A stretch of DNA of 64,000 nucleotides from Phoronis australis (taxonomy: Eukaryota > Phoronida > Phoronidae): positions 195,702-259,701 of the forward strand of contig NMRA01000513.1 of assembly GCA_002633005.1 (NCBI GenBank), read 5' to 3'. Under the pieces are notes generated by a model that did not search any database, was not told where the DNA came from, and saw only the letters and a program-made list of their open reading frames with translations. The position numbers and the translations under genes are program-made. Shown here in pieces: positions 1-10,645 of the stretch (position 1 is the first letter of the stretch; each line of letters begins with the position of its first letter).

Positions 1-328
1 ACAAAAGGCTTTGCGAAGTCTAGGAATTTTGTAGTAAAGCTAGTACAACTAAAATATCCCCACGTATAGAGCGTTGCGCTCTTTCTCAAGGGTGTGCTGC
101 AGACTCAAAATTTTGGTTTGTTATAAAATTTTCAGTTGCCAATTACACCATATGGTAATCCACTGCGCTCTTAATATTATTATGGGAATCAGGGCACAGC
201 TTCTTGACAAAAATGTGTTTGTCCGATATTTTTGATGCCTGCTGTACCTACCTTTTTGCTTGTGGCACAAGCTCATTGGCTGAAGTTTTTAACTAGCGTG
301 CACTTTTACGAGTTATTTATTTTTGCAG
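1..328. other. intron or upstream sequence of the first gene
   Basis: No open frame of interest is visible. The stretch ends in a pyrimidine-rich tract and TTTTTGCAG just before the first recognisable exon, so it is most likely the 3' part of an intron. Earlier exons of the gene lie outside the window. Confidence 0.5.
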
Positions 329-560
329 CCAGAGCACATACAACGGAAGATTTTTGCTAAAGAGACATTGTCAAGAAAACGGGACATTCACAGCATCAGC
401 AAGGCAATCAACCAATTGGCTGATTCGACACGTCCATGGTTACCTGGGCGTCACGAAAAGGACAAGGAGGAGACGGAGATTGACGAGCAGCTGTCTTTCA
501 TTTTTAACTCCACCTTTATACAAAAGGGGAAACTTGGTCGGCGTTCCTATAAAGTGCCTG
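329..560 (+). CDS. exon a of the first gene
   Basis: The acceptor is TTTTTGCAG ending at 328 and the donor is CTG|GTAAAG at 561. It encodes about 77 residues, from PEHIQRKIFAKE to RRSYKVP, leaving one base (phase 1). The frame stays open past the donor only until 580. Confidence 0.75.
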
Positions 561-3500
561 GTAAAGGTTTTAGTGTTTGAGATGCATGTAGTGGGACAAA
601 AATTCAGTCGGAAAGTTGATGAGAAACGGCAGAAATATTTTTGAAAATTTGCTGAATTTTGATGACTAGAAATGTTGTCTCATTCTCCTTAAATGACCAA
701 CTGTATTCTTTTGCTGCCAGTTTTCATAAAAAATGCTGCGTTTATTTTAAGACATGAAAATGAATTCTGATGGTTGACAGCTTCATTACCAAAAGGTTTT
801 ACTCAAGACAAGATGCTGTGCTTCATATCGACGTTTCCATGTTGCTCAATGTTATCTGCAGTCATATAGTTACTGGACTAATGCAGTAATTATGCTGTAA
901 AAATGTTTAGGAACTTTTCATTATCCTGACCACTAGAATGTGTTATAACTGACTGACTGGGCTTAAGAGGACGACAATAGTCCTTTGTTGACTTGACTCC
1001 CTCTTAAAATTGCCACTGGTGATGAAATGGCCTTCTCAGGTGTAAAATTTTTGGACCAGGACAACACCTGTATTAGGTTGTCAATAGGTGAGGCATTTCA
1101 CCTGAAGCACTATGATGCAAAGAGGTCATTTAACCAGAATATTTGGAATACAAACTAGAGCTGTGAAAGAGGTTGCTGTAGCATGCACTGTTATGTCAAG
1201 TAATTGATTATTTTCTCACCTTTGGACTCATTTATTGTATCTCTGTGTACTGACTGTAATCCTGATGATGAATAGTATTTTAGAAACGTCAATATGAAGC
1301 ACAGCAAATATCACCGTGTACAACAGTCTTGTACCTGATTAATTTCGAAACACCATTTTCATATTTCACTCGACTAGCGTTGTTTTCGTTCTCCATTTCT
1401 TGCTCAATCATTTGGCCAAAAACTGATATGAAGTACAGCGTCTTGTCTTAAAATTTGCTATTTAGCTTTTTACTGACCACCTGGCCTTGACTGACATTAT
1501 CATGTCTGGCATTATGGTCATGTTGTCTTGTTCATTCTGATGCCCATGCCTTTGCAGTGACCGAAGAGCAAGCTGATTTTCAGATGAACCAGGCCGTGGC
1601 ACTGTACATTAAGGTAAAGGTCATGACCTTTTCCCAAAGTTGATTGTTGAATGACTAGTGAATTAGGTCATATTATAACTGACTCTCTCTTAAATGTTAT
1701 TTGGAGACCATCCACTTTCTATAATTAAGCTGTATTGATGTTATCTAGGCATTGAAAAACAAAAATTTGATCAAAACTAATTTCTGACATTTAGACACAG
1801 AGTAAGTGCAACACAATCGCACACACTCACATGTCGTGATGGTTAATGTGCGCCACCCTTTGGTTAACACGGCTACTAGAAAAAGACACCAAATTGTAAC
1901 CAGTGTTGCCATAGTTACTACACACACAATAATTTGCTATAATAGTACTTAAATGTCTTATGCTTTGCTATCTTCTAGACTCTTGATGTAGACATAGAGC
2001 AAGCAAAAGCCTCGAGGGATTCCATGTGTGATATCGAAGGTGTCCCCATTGAAGACGAAACACCGAGCACTAGCCGTGAAGGGACAGACAGCGCACCTGT
2101 TGACCAATCTAATAACCAAATCTCACTAGAAAGTACAGAGGGCGACGCTGTTCCAGGTGAACCGTCTGAAGCTATATATCTTCTCCGCGAGGCACTGCGG
2201 CCCTCAGAATCTGAATCTTGCACTTCGCCTTTAGACGTTTCGCCAAGTAAGCGGCGACGTTTAGTGGGCCAGCCTGTCAGTGGCACGCCACGGTGTCCCG
2301 TAAAACTTCTTGATAGGGTGGATGCAGCCGCCAAAATTGTTTTTGATAAAGACGACCGACGAAGCATCATGAGAACTTCGCTGCCTCCCTCTCTGACAAG
2401 CGTCAATGCCTTTCGTCACATGCTGCTACAGCGCAGACTACTGGGTACGCAGCAACTCGCCGACGACGATGTGAAGGTGTTGCGTAGCACCCTGCCGTCG
2501 ATCAGAGACAGCGCCACCTACCAGATGCTGAAACAGCGGTTCCACTCTGCCTTTCTGTGGCCAGCAATTCTTAGTAACATGGACATGGGTTGCCTGACCT
2601 CTAAAACCACAACGCGTAACAGGAGGCGACAATACAAGTAAGTCAGCTAGGCCAATTGCTCGTTAAAATGGCTACAAACGCACCTTCCATCACAAAAGAG
2701 TTGGTTATATAATCACTAAGAAATTGGTCTCAAATTCTTCCTTAGTCAAAGCGGGTGTAAATTCTGGTCTCGACTACATTCTCTGTTAGTTGACTTGCCC
2801 GGTCTGGAAGACTAGTGAACTGGCGGTTGTTTGCTTTCAGGTAACATCTGTGTGTCGAAAAACTATTGATCCATTTAAACGAACCTTTACCCTATTCACA
2901 TCGGCACAATGTTTCCTTCGGTCGAGTTCAATCCCAGCTTGCACTAGGAAAAAGGAAAAAGGTGTTCATTGACCAGGGTGAGTGTGCCATACACCCATGC
3001 TTGGTATTCCCATGCCTGTTCTTCAAAGAGCGCTGTAGCACCTCAACATGGTTGGAAAAATGACTCGCCGAGACACGGTGCCGTTGTAAATAGGCTAGAG
3101 ATTGGTGTATATAAACCATTCACTTTCCAATGGAATAAGTTTCTCATGTTTCGTGACAATGTTTATCTGGTAAAAATTTCACTTACCACACACTTTTTGT
3201 AGTTGAAGACTCGGATGTTTCTACCCTCATCTAAGGGTCTTTTTCAACAAGTGGATTACCTGTATTTTTCTGACCCAGGTCTAAAATGGGGCCATGTACC
3301 CCTGAAAAGCGCGGGAAATTCACTCATTGAAAAATACCCTTAGATGAGGGTGGAAGCCTCCGTGTCACCGACTTCAAACACTTCGTAGTAAGTGAAGTTT
3401 TTACCTGATCATTGAATTAATCAGGGCTTGGAATTTTACGCGGAAATGCGGATTTCCGCTTTTTTGAAATGTACTTTCCGCTTTTTTTATAATATTTCCG

Positions 3501-6500
3501 CATAAAAAAATCGGATTTGATATGAAATTTTCGCGGCAAATTCCTTTCTTACCGCGGCATTGCAGACGACGTTCACCTCGAAAAGCGGAGGTCTTTATGT
3601 TTCGGAGGAACTTAAATTGTCAACATTGCCGGGGCATCTGGGTAAAGCGTGGTCTGATTTTCAATGGCGGCTCGTGTTATTGTTAAGCGCGGCGACAAAT
3701 ACTACCGCTCTGCAGCCAAATTTGTGTGGGTTGGGGGTGGACGGTGGAGCGAAAAGGACGCAGACGCATGCTACTGATGGTGGTAACTTTTTTTTTTTTA
3801 GTCCTCCCGATTTTTGTCGCGGAAAGGTTCACATTGACCATTTCAAAGGCTGGTTATCGGGCATGATTTGGGCCGTAAAAGTTTCCGCGTTTTTTGTCAT
3901 TGGTCATTCCAAGCCCTGATTAATATTAATGTTGTCATTTTGACAGGGATGTTGGTGCTATTGCTGATAACTGGGTCAGAGAATCTTACCTTCACTCAAT
4001 GAATTCTCCTCTCAGAAGTCACTAACACCTGTCCTATGTGAATGGGTGACTTGTCATATATCTTCTGCAAGATGTGCTCTGCTGACTCCTACATTACAAA
4101 TTTGTCTTACATAAATTGGCTAAAGTTGCTTGGTTGTTTTATGTAGGTATATACCAGTAGCAAAGCGGCAGAAAGTGAGTTGTCAAGCAGTGACCACTGC
4201 TCCACCTAGTGGGAACAATGGTAAAGAAGATGCAGGCAAGTTGAGAAATTGTGAATGCATGCTGCGAGTGCTTTCTTTAGAAACTGTCATGGTGTTTACC
4301 CATTAGGGCTTCATATTTGTTGGAACATGCTTAGCCTCATTATCGTGCCCAGCCTCATTATCGTGCCCAGCCTCATTATCCTTCTTAGCCTCATTATCGT
4401 GCCCAGCCTCATTATCGTGCTCAGCCTCATTGTGCTCATCCTGATTATCGTGCTCAGCCTGATTATCGTGCTCAGCCTGATTATCGTGCTCAGCCTCATC
4501 ATCGTGCCTAGCCTCATCATCGTGCCCAGCCTCATTATCGTGCCCAGCCTCATTATCGTTCTTAGCCTCATTATCGTGCTCAGCCTCATTATCGTGCTCA
4601 TCCTGATTATCGTGCCTAGCCTCATCATCCTTCTTAGTCTCATCATCTTGCCCAGTCTCATCGTCTTACCCGGCCTCATCGTCGTGCCCGGCCTCATTGT
4701 CGTGCTTAGCCTCATTGTCGTGCCCAGCCTCATTACCGTGCCCATCCTCCCTACCGTGCCCATCCTCGTTACCGTGCTCAGCCTCGTTATCGTGCTCTGC
4801 CTCATTATCATGCCACTGCCTTTTCCTGCGGCTGTACCAACTTGCTATTTCAAGTTTAAGTCTATTAGTCATTTAGAGTGTTGTTGTTCTGTTACGAGTC
4901 TGAGCTGATATCTAACAGCATTATGGATTTATACTAAGTATCATTATTATACTAGTTCTATAATAACTGTTACTGGCACTGTCGCCACTACTGCTACTAC
5001 TGCTATTACAAACTGCATTTGTAACTTGCTAATACTACTATCACTTCTATTGCTAACTGTTACTCCTAACTGTCATTACTATACTTCCACTAACTACAAC
5101 TTACTACTACTAGTGTCGCTACCACTAACTGCTATTGTAATGTATAATTGATACTTCTAACAACACTGATACATGTTGCTTCTACTGTCTGAAGCTGATA
5201 CTATTACTAACTGCTACTACCATTAACTAACTACTACTATTAACTAACTATTACTATTATCTTGTATGATTAACTGATACTACAGCTACTGTTACTGATA
5301 TTGTGTTTGTTAATTACTAATAAGTAATACTAATAACTGCTACTAATAACGGTTACTAACTACTGCTACTGACTATGACTACCATTACAGTAAACTTTTA
5401 CTAGTAGAATTTAGTACAGTAGTGCTGATTTGTACAGCTGAGTCAATTAGAGCATTGTAGGCTAAGTTTTTGCTCAAGCACACAGCTACACAAACCCAGT
5501 AGTGCACAGTTTAACAGGTTCCCATTAGTTAAGCTTCTAATTTGCTTATCAGTCACGTTTATTACTACATCAAAGACAACAGTTAGTTAGTGTTACATGA
5601 CCCCTGATACTTCCATTTTCTGTTTTTCGCTGAAACGCGGTACGACTTCCAATAGAGCGTAGTATTGGCAATAGTCTGATATAATGTGTGCCCGTATATT
5701 GAGAACCAGTTGATGCCAGATATTTAATGGAGAAAACTGGTTCTCAAAATTTGGGCATGTTATATCAGACCATTCCATAGTATTCACCAACTTTAAGAGT
5801 GGAGTATCACTTTTCACTCATGCTGCCACATATCAAATGTCCCTGTTCACGATCTTACCAATCAGATGCCTTAGAAATCATAAACCCCGATCACGAAAAG
5901 AACCAGATGAGGTCAGTGTATGAAATAAAGCAGGTAAGAAAAAGTTGGTCTAACATGACATGAAAAAATCAGAGTAAAGACATAATTATCAATGATAGTA
6001 TTTTTTTAGTAAAAGACCGATACCTTGGGTGTATCGCATCATGTAGACCTCAGAGATCAATGATGCCTCTGGCATTTTGCAGTATGACCTCTCTCCTATC
6101 AAGATCAGTTCGTGTTTGTGTATTGTTAAAATATTAAGCATTTTTATTTTTCATTCCAGGTGATGCTGACATGTCAGGTGTTCCTAACTCATCTATGGGG
6201 AAGACGAGGACACGTCAGGTGAAGCGCGTGCAGACCTACAGTGAAGAAGTGGACGCGCGAATGGAGAAGGACGAGAAGAGGAGACAGGAGCAGAGGGTTG
6301 TTAAGGCCAACAACGAAGTGTTCCCTTTTAAAATGGGTAAAAGGGGTAGGAAAAGGTTGAACAGTATACAGGCGGGGAAGGATGCGAAACGTCGTCGGCA
6401 AAGAAAAATGAGCAGAGGGCATACAATGAAGGCACCTCCGTTGTCTTCCTGTAGTGATCAGATGGAGAGCGCGTTTAAGCCGGACTCCAGTACACCCGGA

Positions 6501-6995
6501 ACATGTTTGGAGAATGGTGATGTACTAGAAAAGAAGAAAAGTGAAGATTCAAACATTCGAGCAATACTGAATAGTACGCTGGTTAGTGCTTCCACCAGTG
6601 CTAAAGGGAATCTGAATGCTGCGGTTGGACTAGCTTTATCTTCAACCAAGAGCAAGCAGATTGCTGTTACCAGAAAAGTTGAAAATTCCGTTCAGCCGAC
6701 TGCACAACCCAACATGAAGCACAAAGCGATTGTGTTGAAGTTACCGGCATCGTCGCAACCATTCCAGATGTCATCGGATGTTCTGAATCAGTTGATCGCC
6801 TCTGCAGGCCTGGGTTTGGGTTCGGGTCCACTCTTGCCCAGTGGGGTCAGCTTTCAGCTGCCAGCCTGTGACTCTGGGTCAGAGAAGAAGGAGGATAATG
6901 GTGAAAAGGCAGACGATGCAGCACAACAGGAGAGAGAGTGTTCTTCGGAAGGGACTACGGTTTCTAAAAATGATCTTCTTTCTGATAAGAGTTAA
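329..6995 (+). CDS. C-terminal five exons of a basic, probably nuclear protein
   Basis: Exons are 329-560, 1558-1613, 1979-2637, 4147-4220 and 6160-6995. Every junction has GT...AG, and the phases agree at all four joins (1, 0, 2, 1). The joined frame is 618 residues plus TAA, with the N-terminus outside the window. The first part has charged helices (KEETEIDEQLSFIF) and an aliphatic stretch. The middle has an acidic Ser/Glu-rich segment, an NLS-like SPSKRRRL, and a compact segment ending in FHSAFLWPAILSNM. The fourth exon adds PVAKRQK. The last exon is rich in Lys/Arg (KRGRKR, AKRRRQRK) and then becomes Ser/Gln/Leu-rich. The basic clusters suggest a nuclear, perhaps DNA- or chromatin-associated protein. 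I do not recognise the family. A transcription-factor subunit is possible, but I cannot name one. Introns are 997, 365, 1509 and 1939 bases and contain repeats. Confidence 0.8.
1558..1613 (+). CDS. exon b of the first gene
   Basis: The acceptor is CTTTGCAG and the donor AAG|GTAAAG. The left-over G of the previous exon plus TG gives Val, followed by TEEQADFQMNQAVALYIK. It ends in phase 0. It is too short to show as a stand-alone ORF but is supported by the agreement of phases on both sides. Confidence 0.75.
1979..2637 (+). CDS. exon c of the first gene
   Basis: The acceptor is ATCTTCTAG and the donor is CAA|GTAAGT. It starts TLDVDIEQAKASRD in phase 0, passes through an acidic Ser/Thr-rich region and SPSKRRRL, and ends RNRRRQY plus two bases. 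This is the largest internal exon, about 219 codons, and carries the hydrophobic FLWPAIL segment near its end. Confidence 0.85.
3165..3409. mobile_element. 245-bp palindromic MITE-like element
   Basis: The left arm, from 3165 (ATCTGGTAAAAATTTCACTT), is matched imperfectly by the reverse complement of the right arm ending at 3409. The best inner match is CTACCCTCATCTAAGGGT at about 3219-3236 against ACCCTTAGATGAGGGTGG near 3336-3353. The arms are about 85-90 bases and the spacer is short. It lies in the third intron of the first gene. No coding capacity is visible. Confidence 0.75.
3421..3919. mobile_element. 499-bp element with TTAA target duplication and 13-bp inverted ends
   Basis: It is bounded by TCAGGGCTTGGAA at 3421-3433 and its exact reverse complement TTCCAAGCCCTGA at 3907-3919. 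TTAA flanks both ends (3417-3420 and 3920-3923). TTAA target duplications are typical of piggyBac-type DNA transposons. The interior is rich in TTTCCGC runs and has a 119-codon open frame that does not look like a transposase, so it is probably non-autonomous. It sits 11 bases from the palindromic element in the same intron. Confidence 0.75.
4147..4220 (+). CDS. exon d of the first gene
   Basis: The acceptor is TTTTATGTAG and the donor AATG|GTAAAG. Two bases (AA) from the exon ending at 2637 plus G give Lys, then YIPVAKRQKVSCQAVTT. It ends phase 1, exactly as the last exon requires. A frame-compatible join across 1.5 kb of repeat-filled intron is the main support. Confidence 0.7.
4329..4812. 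repeat. 18-bp minisatellite, about 27 units
   Basis: Units resemble AGCCTCATTATCGTGCCC with variants (CTCAGC, CTTAGC, CATCCTGA). Because 18 is a multiple of three, long hexapeptide-repeat frames are open on both strands (SLIIVP on +, MRLGTI on -). It lies inside the fourth intron of the first gene. Confidence 0.9.
4920..5405. repeat. degenerate (ACT)n-like low-complexity tract
   Basis: This is a long run of interrupted ACT/TACTAACT triplets on the + strand with a strong purine/pyrimidine bias and no coding signal. It adjoins the 18-bp minisatellite in the same intron. Confidence 0.7.
6160..6995 (+). CDS. terminal coding exon of the first gene
   Basis: The acceptor is TTCATTCCAG. The incoming G plus GT gives Gly, then DADMSGVPNSSMGKTRTR and a TAA at 6993-6995. 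It holds most of the basic clusters (KMGKRGRKR, KDAKRRRQRK), so nuclear localisation is likely. The C-terminal half contains KLPASSQPFQMS and a Gly/Leu/Pro stretch, and ends acidic then Ser-rich. The last 300 bases lack introns. Confidence 0.85.
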
Positions 6996-8231
6996 GGGCA
7001 TTCCTACGTAAGCAATGGTTCTTCTGAAATTAAGGAGTGCCAAGTATATGTCTGACCGGATCTGCGGTTCCTGTGTGAGATAGCTTCCTTTTTGATTTTT
7101 CTTCGAACCACCTGCTTGCATGGTTCTCATGAGAAAAGGTGTTTACTGTTTGTCACAATGATAGATTTTCTGCGGAGATTGTTACATTGTACATGTCCAA
7201 CCTGTCTGTGGATTCACTATCAGCAACTGCTTGATTTCATTCTGAGGCCGTGGTACTGCAATTCTCCCGTTACGATTTTCATTTTTCGAAGGCTGGTTAG
7301 GTTATTGCAAGCAATGATAAATTTACCAAAATTTATTTCCTGCCTTCGAAACGGTACAAACCACGCTAAGACCTAAAGTTGTGTAGGTGAGTTCTGAGCC
7401 CAGATGTTTCGGTGCTCATTTGGACAGTTTTGAACTCCAAGTTTCATGACCGTTGTGCCCCGAGGAACTGCAGATTTTGGTTGAGTTATCATATAGGAGT
7501 CTTTACTTTGACTGACTCAGTGTTTTGTGTTTGAAATCAGTGCTGTACCCTTTTGCCTAATCTTGGATGTTAACCCAAATGGTTCATTAAGTGATTGGTT
7601 GAACTATGTCTTAGATCTTTTGGTGAATCGTTTGCGCCAGATACCTGGCTCATTCATTGTTGTTGCAAACATTATCTCAAACCAGTAGTCTGTGCTCGGT
7701 GGTTTTCAGGTGGTGTTGAATTCATCGTGCCCCATTTTGCGTCTGGTTAGCGGGACGGTGCATTATTTTGTTGACTTCATAGACTCTGACTTTGTTGTTT
7801 TTTTTTTCACGTGAGCTCTTCCTTTTCTTATAATGAAAAGTATCTTAGAAATGACTGGTTTGTGTTTTACTTCTGCTTGTTTGTGTATCACGGCGTTGGT
7901 AACCATGGACTGATGTCAATCCTGGAGATATCTAAGCCTTGACCAACACTTACATTGTATTATTGACCTTATCTGATTTGGTGCACCAAAGATTGTGTAA
8001 ACGTTACGGCGTTTTCCCGTTGCTCCCAACTTGTTCGATTCTATAACCCAACAGCAAATTGGGAAGTTTACCCCCCGTAGCCAATATCTTAAAGGACTGA
8101 TTAACTCCAGGGCTCTTTTGTTTGATAATTGCGCTAATCTCCGATCAGATCGTATCCAGCCTGACTGGGCTGTGCTGCTAAAAACGGAAGTTAAGTTATA
8201 ACATATTTGAACGTAAACCAACAGCATTTAT
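6996..8231 (+). other. 3' UTR of the first gene and downstream intergenic DNA
   Basis: It follows the TAA of the last exon directly. I did not find a clear AATAAA in the first kilobase, so the transcript end is not placed. Open frames here are short and unconvincing. Confidence 0.4.
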
Positions 8232-9238
8232 AAATTCCTTGTCAAATGCAGCTCATGTTTAGTTTTTGAATCACCAAAATCGTCCAACTACAATAGAAGT
8301 TAAGACCATCCATTCTGCCAGGTTTCAATAACTCTTTGAAGCCTGTGACAGTAAGTGGTCTGCTTGTTATCATACAGGACAATCGACTGTGCTGGGTAGT
8401 TAACAAAAGAGGCAGATGTTATCGCACGTTCAGCACCCGTCACGTCAGGAAAAGTTGCTGAACGACATAACGATGTCGTGTCACTGTAGCCGCTTCAAAT
8501 GTTCAGCATAGAAATGTAGCCTGTCTCTGTTTGCTAAATTGGTTTTGACACATTTTTATGACTTGTTCAAAGGATCCTGTGCCCAGTGTTGTTGTGTTCG
8601 AATGAGAGAACAGTTGCCGTTTGTGGGCATCCTGGATGGCCTTGCAACCAATCAATGGCAAAGCGGGGGTTCTTGGCTACTCCGGGGGTTGCATCTGGAA
8701 AATTAGTAAACCCGGCACCCGCCTTGTTCAAGAGGACTCCAAAAAGTAAGCTTTTGTATGATTTCCAAAAGTACAATCGAACTTTCAGGTGACACCTCTG
8801 ATGTTCGGCGACACGACCTCGCCTAGGATGGTGCTGTGCTCTTTTCTCACTTAAGTTGGCTTGGCAATGGTGTTGCTGGTGGTGTACGTCTATTAACTTT
8901 ATCGAAAGACCAATCTGGGTAACCACAGTTATAGCTTCTTTGGTCTTGTCATTCTCTACCAATTTGTAGCATCTTCCAAACTTTTCCGAATAACTGACAT
9001 GGCCTATCAAACAGGGATCTGTAATCACCCCCGAATTCGTGGATGAATCGAAAGCTGCATGTTCCGAGTAGAAATTCAGCATGGGTTTCTTAGGGAACAC
9101 CAGAACCATGCCATGACCAGACTTTTTGTACAAACGAAGTACACTGGGTCATGAATGGGAAGGTGTTGTCCCTCTTTTGCCTTGTTCGTGGCCGGATTTT
9201 ATGCTCAAGGGGCGGATTCAGGATTTTCAGTTAGGAGG
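8232..9238. repeat. tandem duplication, copy A
   Basis: It is about 1 kb and matches 9522-10520 along its whole length, starting AATTCCTTGTCAAATGCAG and ending in the GGATTTTCAGTTAGGAGG element. The copies differ by many substitutions and small indels, so this is an old duplication or two divergent haplotypes rather than an exact assembly repeat. Confidence 0.8.
8567..9133 (-). pseudogene. gene-like fragment in copy A (unknown family)
   Basis: An open frame of 188 codons includes KKPMLNFYSEHAAFDSS near the start and NPRFAIDWLQGHPGC near the end. A plausible donor (TTAA|GTGAGA) and acceptor (TTTTCCAG) lie inside it, so it may really be two exons with an intron that happens to be open. The tail differs from copy B: a stretch around TCATTCGAA has lost about seven bases, changing the frame of the last residues. 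I do not recognise the product. It could be a live exon pair or a relic. Confidence 0.35.
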
Positions 9239-9300
9239 CATAGGCGGATTTAGGGGGGAGGCCCGCCCCCCCCCCCCTTGGCTGCCGCAAAAAAAAATAA
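9209..9300. repeat. interspersed GGCGGATTCAGGATTTT repeat (fragment)
   Basis: It contains GGGGCGGATTCAGGATTTTC and then a C-homopolymer and an A-rich tail. Related copies are at 10493-10645, 30825-30986, 43059-43213 and 55745-55892. Confidence 0.6.
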
Positions 9301-9530
9301 AACAGTAAGAGCGTAGGGAAATGGTGAGTTTGTTAATTAACCCCGGTAATTAAAATTATACGAATGAAAAAAGATTTAAATGTGTGCAGTTTTAGTGTTG
9401 GGGGGGGGGCTCAAATCCAATTTCAAGTGTCAAATCCGGAACACGGCGCGTTCGTAACGGAACTATGGCTAAGTATAGAATCTCCCGCGATATCCTAGGN
9501 CGTATACCAATATCATTTCTGAATTCCTTG

Positions 9531-9734
9531 TCAAATGCAGACCATGTTTAGTTTTTGAATTGCCAAAATCGTCCAACTACAACAGAGGTTTAGACCATCC
9601 ATTCTGCCAGGTTTCATTAACTCTTTGAAGCCTGTGACATAGTAATTGGCCTGCTTGTTATCATACGGGACAAACGACTGTGCTGGGTAGTTAACAAAGG
9701 AGCCAGATGTTATCGCACGTTCAGCACCCCTCAC
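9531..9734 (-). pseudogene. short coding-like segment of copy B
   Basis: The frame reads GAERAITSGSFVNYPAQSF and ends near KPGRMDGLNLC. The same residues, with substitutions, can be read in copy A at about 8290-8440, so this segment behaves like a duplicated exon. Function is unknown. Confidence 0.3.
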
Positions 9735-9847
9735 GTCAGTTGCTGAACGACAGAACGATGTCGTGTCACTGCATGTAGCCGCTTCAAATGCTCGGCATAG
9801 AAAAATAGCCTGTCTCTGTTTGCTAAATTGGTTTTAGTGACACATTT

Positions 9848-10255
9848 TTATGACTTGTTCAAAGGATCCTGTGCCCAGTGTTGTTGTGTTCCGTCGAATG
9901 CCGAGAGAACAGTTGCCGTTTTGGGGCATCCTGGATGGCCTTGCAACCAATCAATGGCAAAGCGGGGGTTCTTGGCTACTCCGGAGGTTGCATCTGGAAA
10001 ATTAGTACACCCGGCACCCGCCTTGTTCAAGAGGACTCCAAAAAGTAACCTTTTGTATGATTTCCAGAAGTACAATCGAACTTTCATGTGACACCTATGA
10101 TGTTCGGCGACACGACCTCGCCTCGGCTGGTGCTGTGCCCTTTCCTCACTTTGGCTCACTGGTGGTATACATCTGCTAACTTTCTTGAAAGACGAATCTG
10201 GGTAACCACATTTATAGCTTCTTTGGTCTTGTCGTTCTCTACCAATCTGTAGCAT
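9848..10255 (-). pseudogene. gene-like fragment in copy B (unknown family)
   Basis: The 135-codon frame shares NPRFAIDWLQGHPGC and KVRLYFWKSYK with copy A. It ends GTQQHWAQDPLNKS at a TAA-stop position different from copy A. The N-terminal part of the copy A frame is interrupted here by a small deletion, so at least one copy is broken. Confidence 0.35.
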
Positions 10256-10492
10256 CTTCCAAACTTTTCCGAATACCTGACATGGCTTACCAAACAGGGA
10301 TCTGTAATCACCCCTGAATTCGTGGATGAATCGATAGCTGTTCCGAGTAGAAATTCAGCATGGGTTTCTTAGGGAACACCGGAACCATGCCATGACCAGA
10401 CTTTTTGAACCAACGACGTACACTGAGTCAAGAATGAATGGGATGGTGTTGTCCCTCTTTTGTCTCTTTCGTGGCCGGATTTTATGCTCAAG

Positions 10493-10645
10493 GGGCGGAT
10501 TCAGGATTTTCAGTTAGGAGGGCATGGCGGAGTTTTAGCCAGGATTTTTCCCATCAGACAGTCGCACCCCCGAGCTGCCAAATGGAATCTGGGAGAATTT
10601 TAGGGGAGCATGGCCCCTTGCTCCCCCCTCCCAAAAAACCACCAC
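10493..10645. repeat. interspersed GGCGGATTCAGGATTTT repeat (longer copy)
   Basis: It includes the internal segment GAGCTGCCAAATGGAATCTG, which appears in inverted orientation in the copy at 43059-43213. This ties the family together. Confidence 0.65.

Larger units (their letters stand above)
9522..10520. repeat. tandem duplication, copy B
   Basis: It starts 22 bases after the N at 9500 and matches copy A to the GGATTTTCAGTTAGGAGG element. An indel relative to copy A near TCGGAACAGCTATCG breaks the open frame that is intact in copy A, whereas the frame near the other end is longer here than in A. Confidence 0.8.

Noticed and set aside
2842-2978. Open frame with GKRKKVFIDQGE followed by GTGAGT, looking like another exon of the first gene
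   Set aside because: The only upstream acceptor (2839-2840) puts a TAA at once in this frame, and the exon ending at 2637 joins in frame to 4147 without it.
4329-4812. CRISPR-like array
   Set aside because: The repeats are contiguous with no unique spacers, and the DNA is animal.
4255-4908. 217-codon hydrophobic frame on + and 166-codon frame on -
   Set aside because: Both are translations of the 18-bp minisatellite inside an intron.
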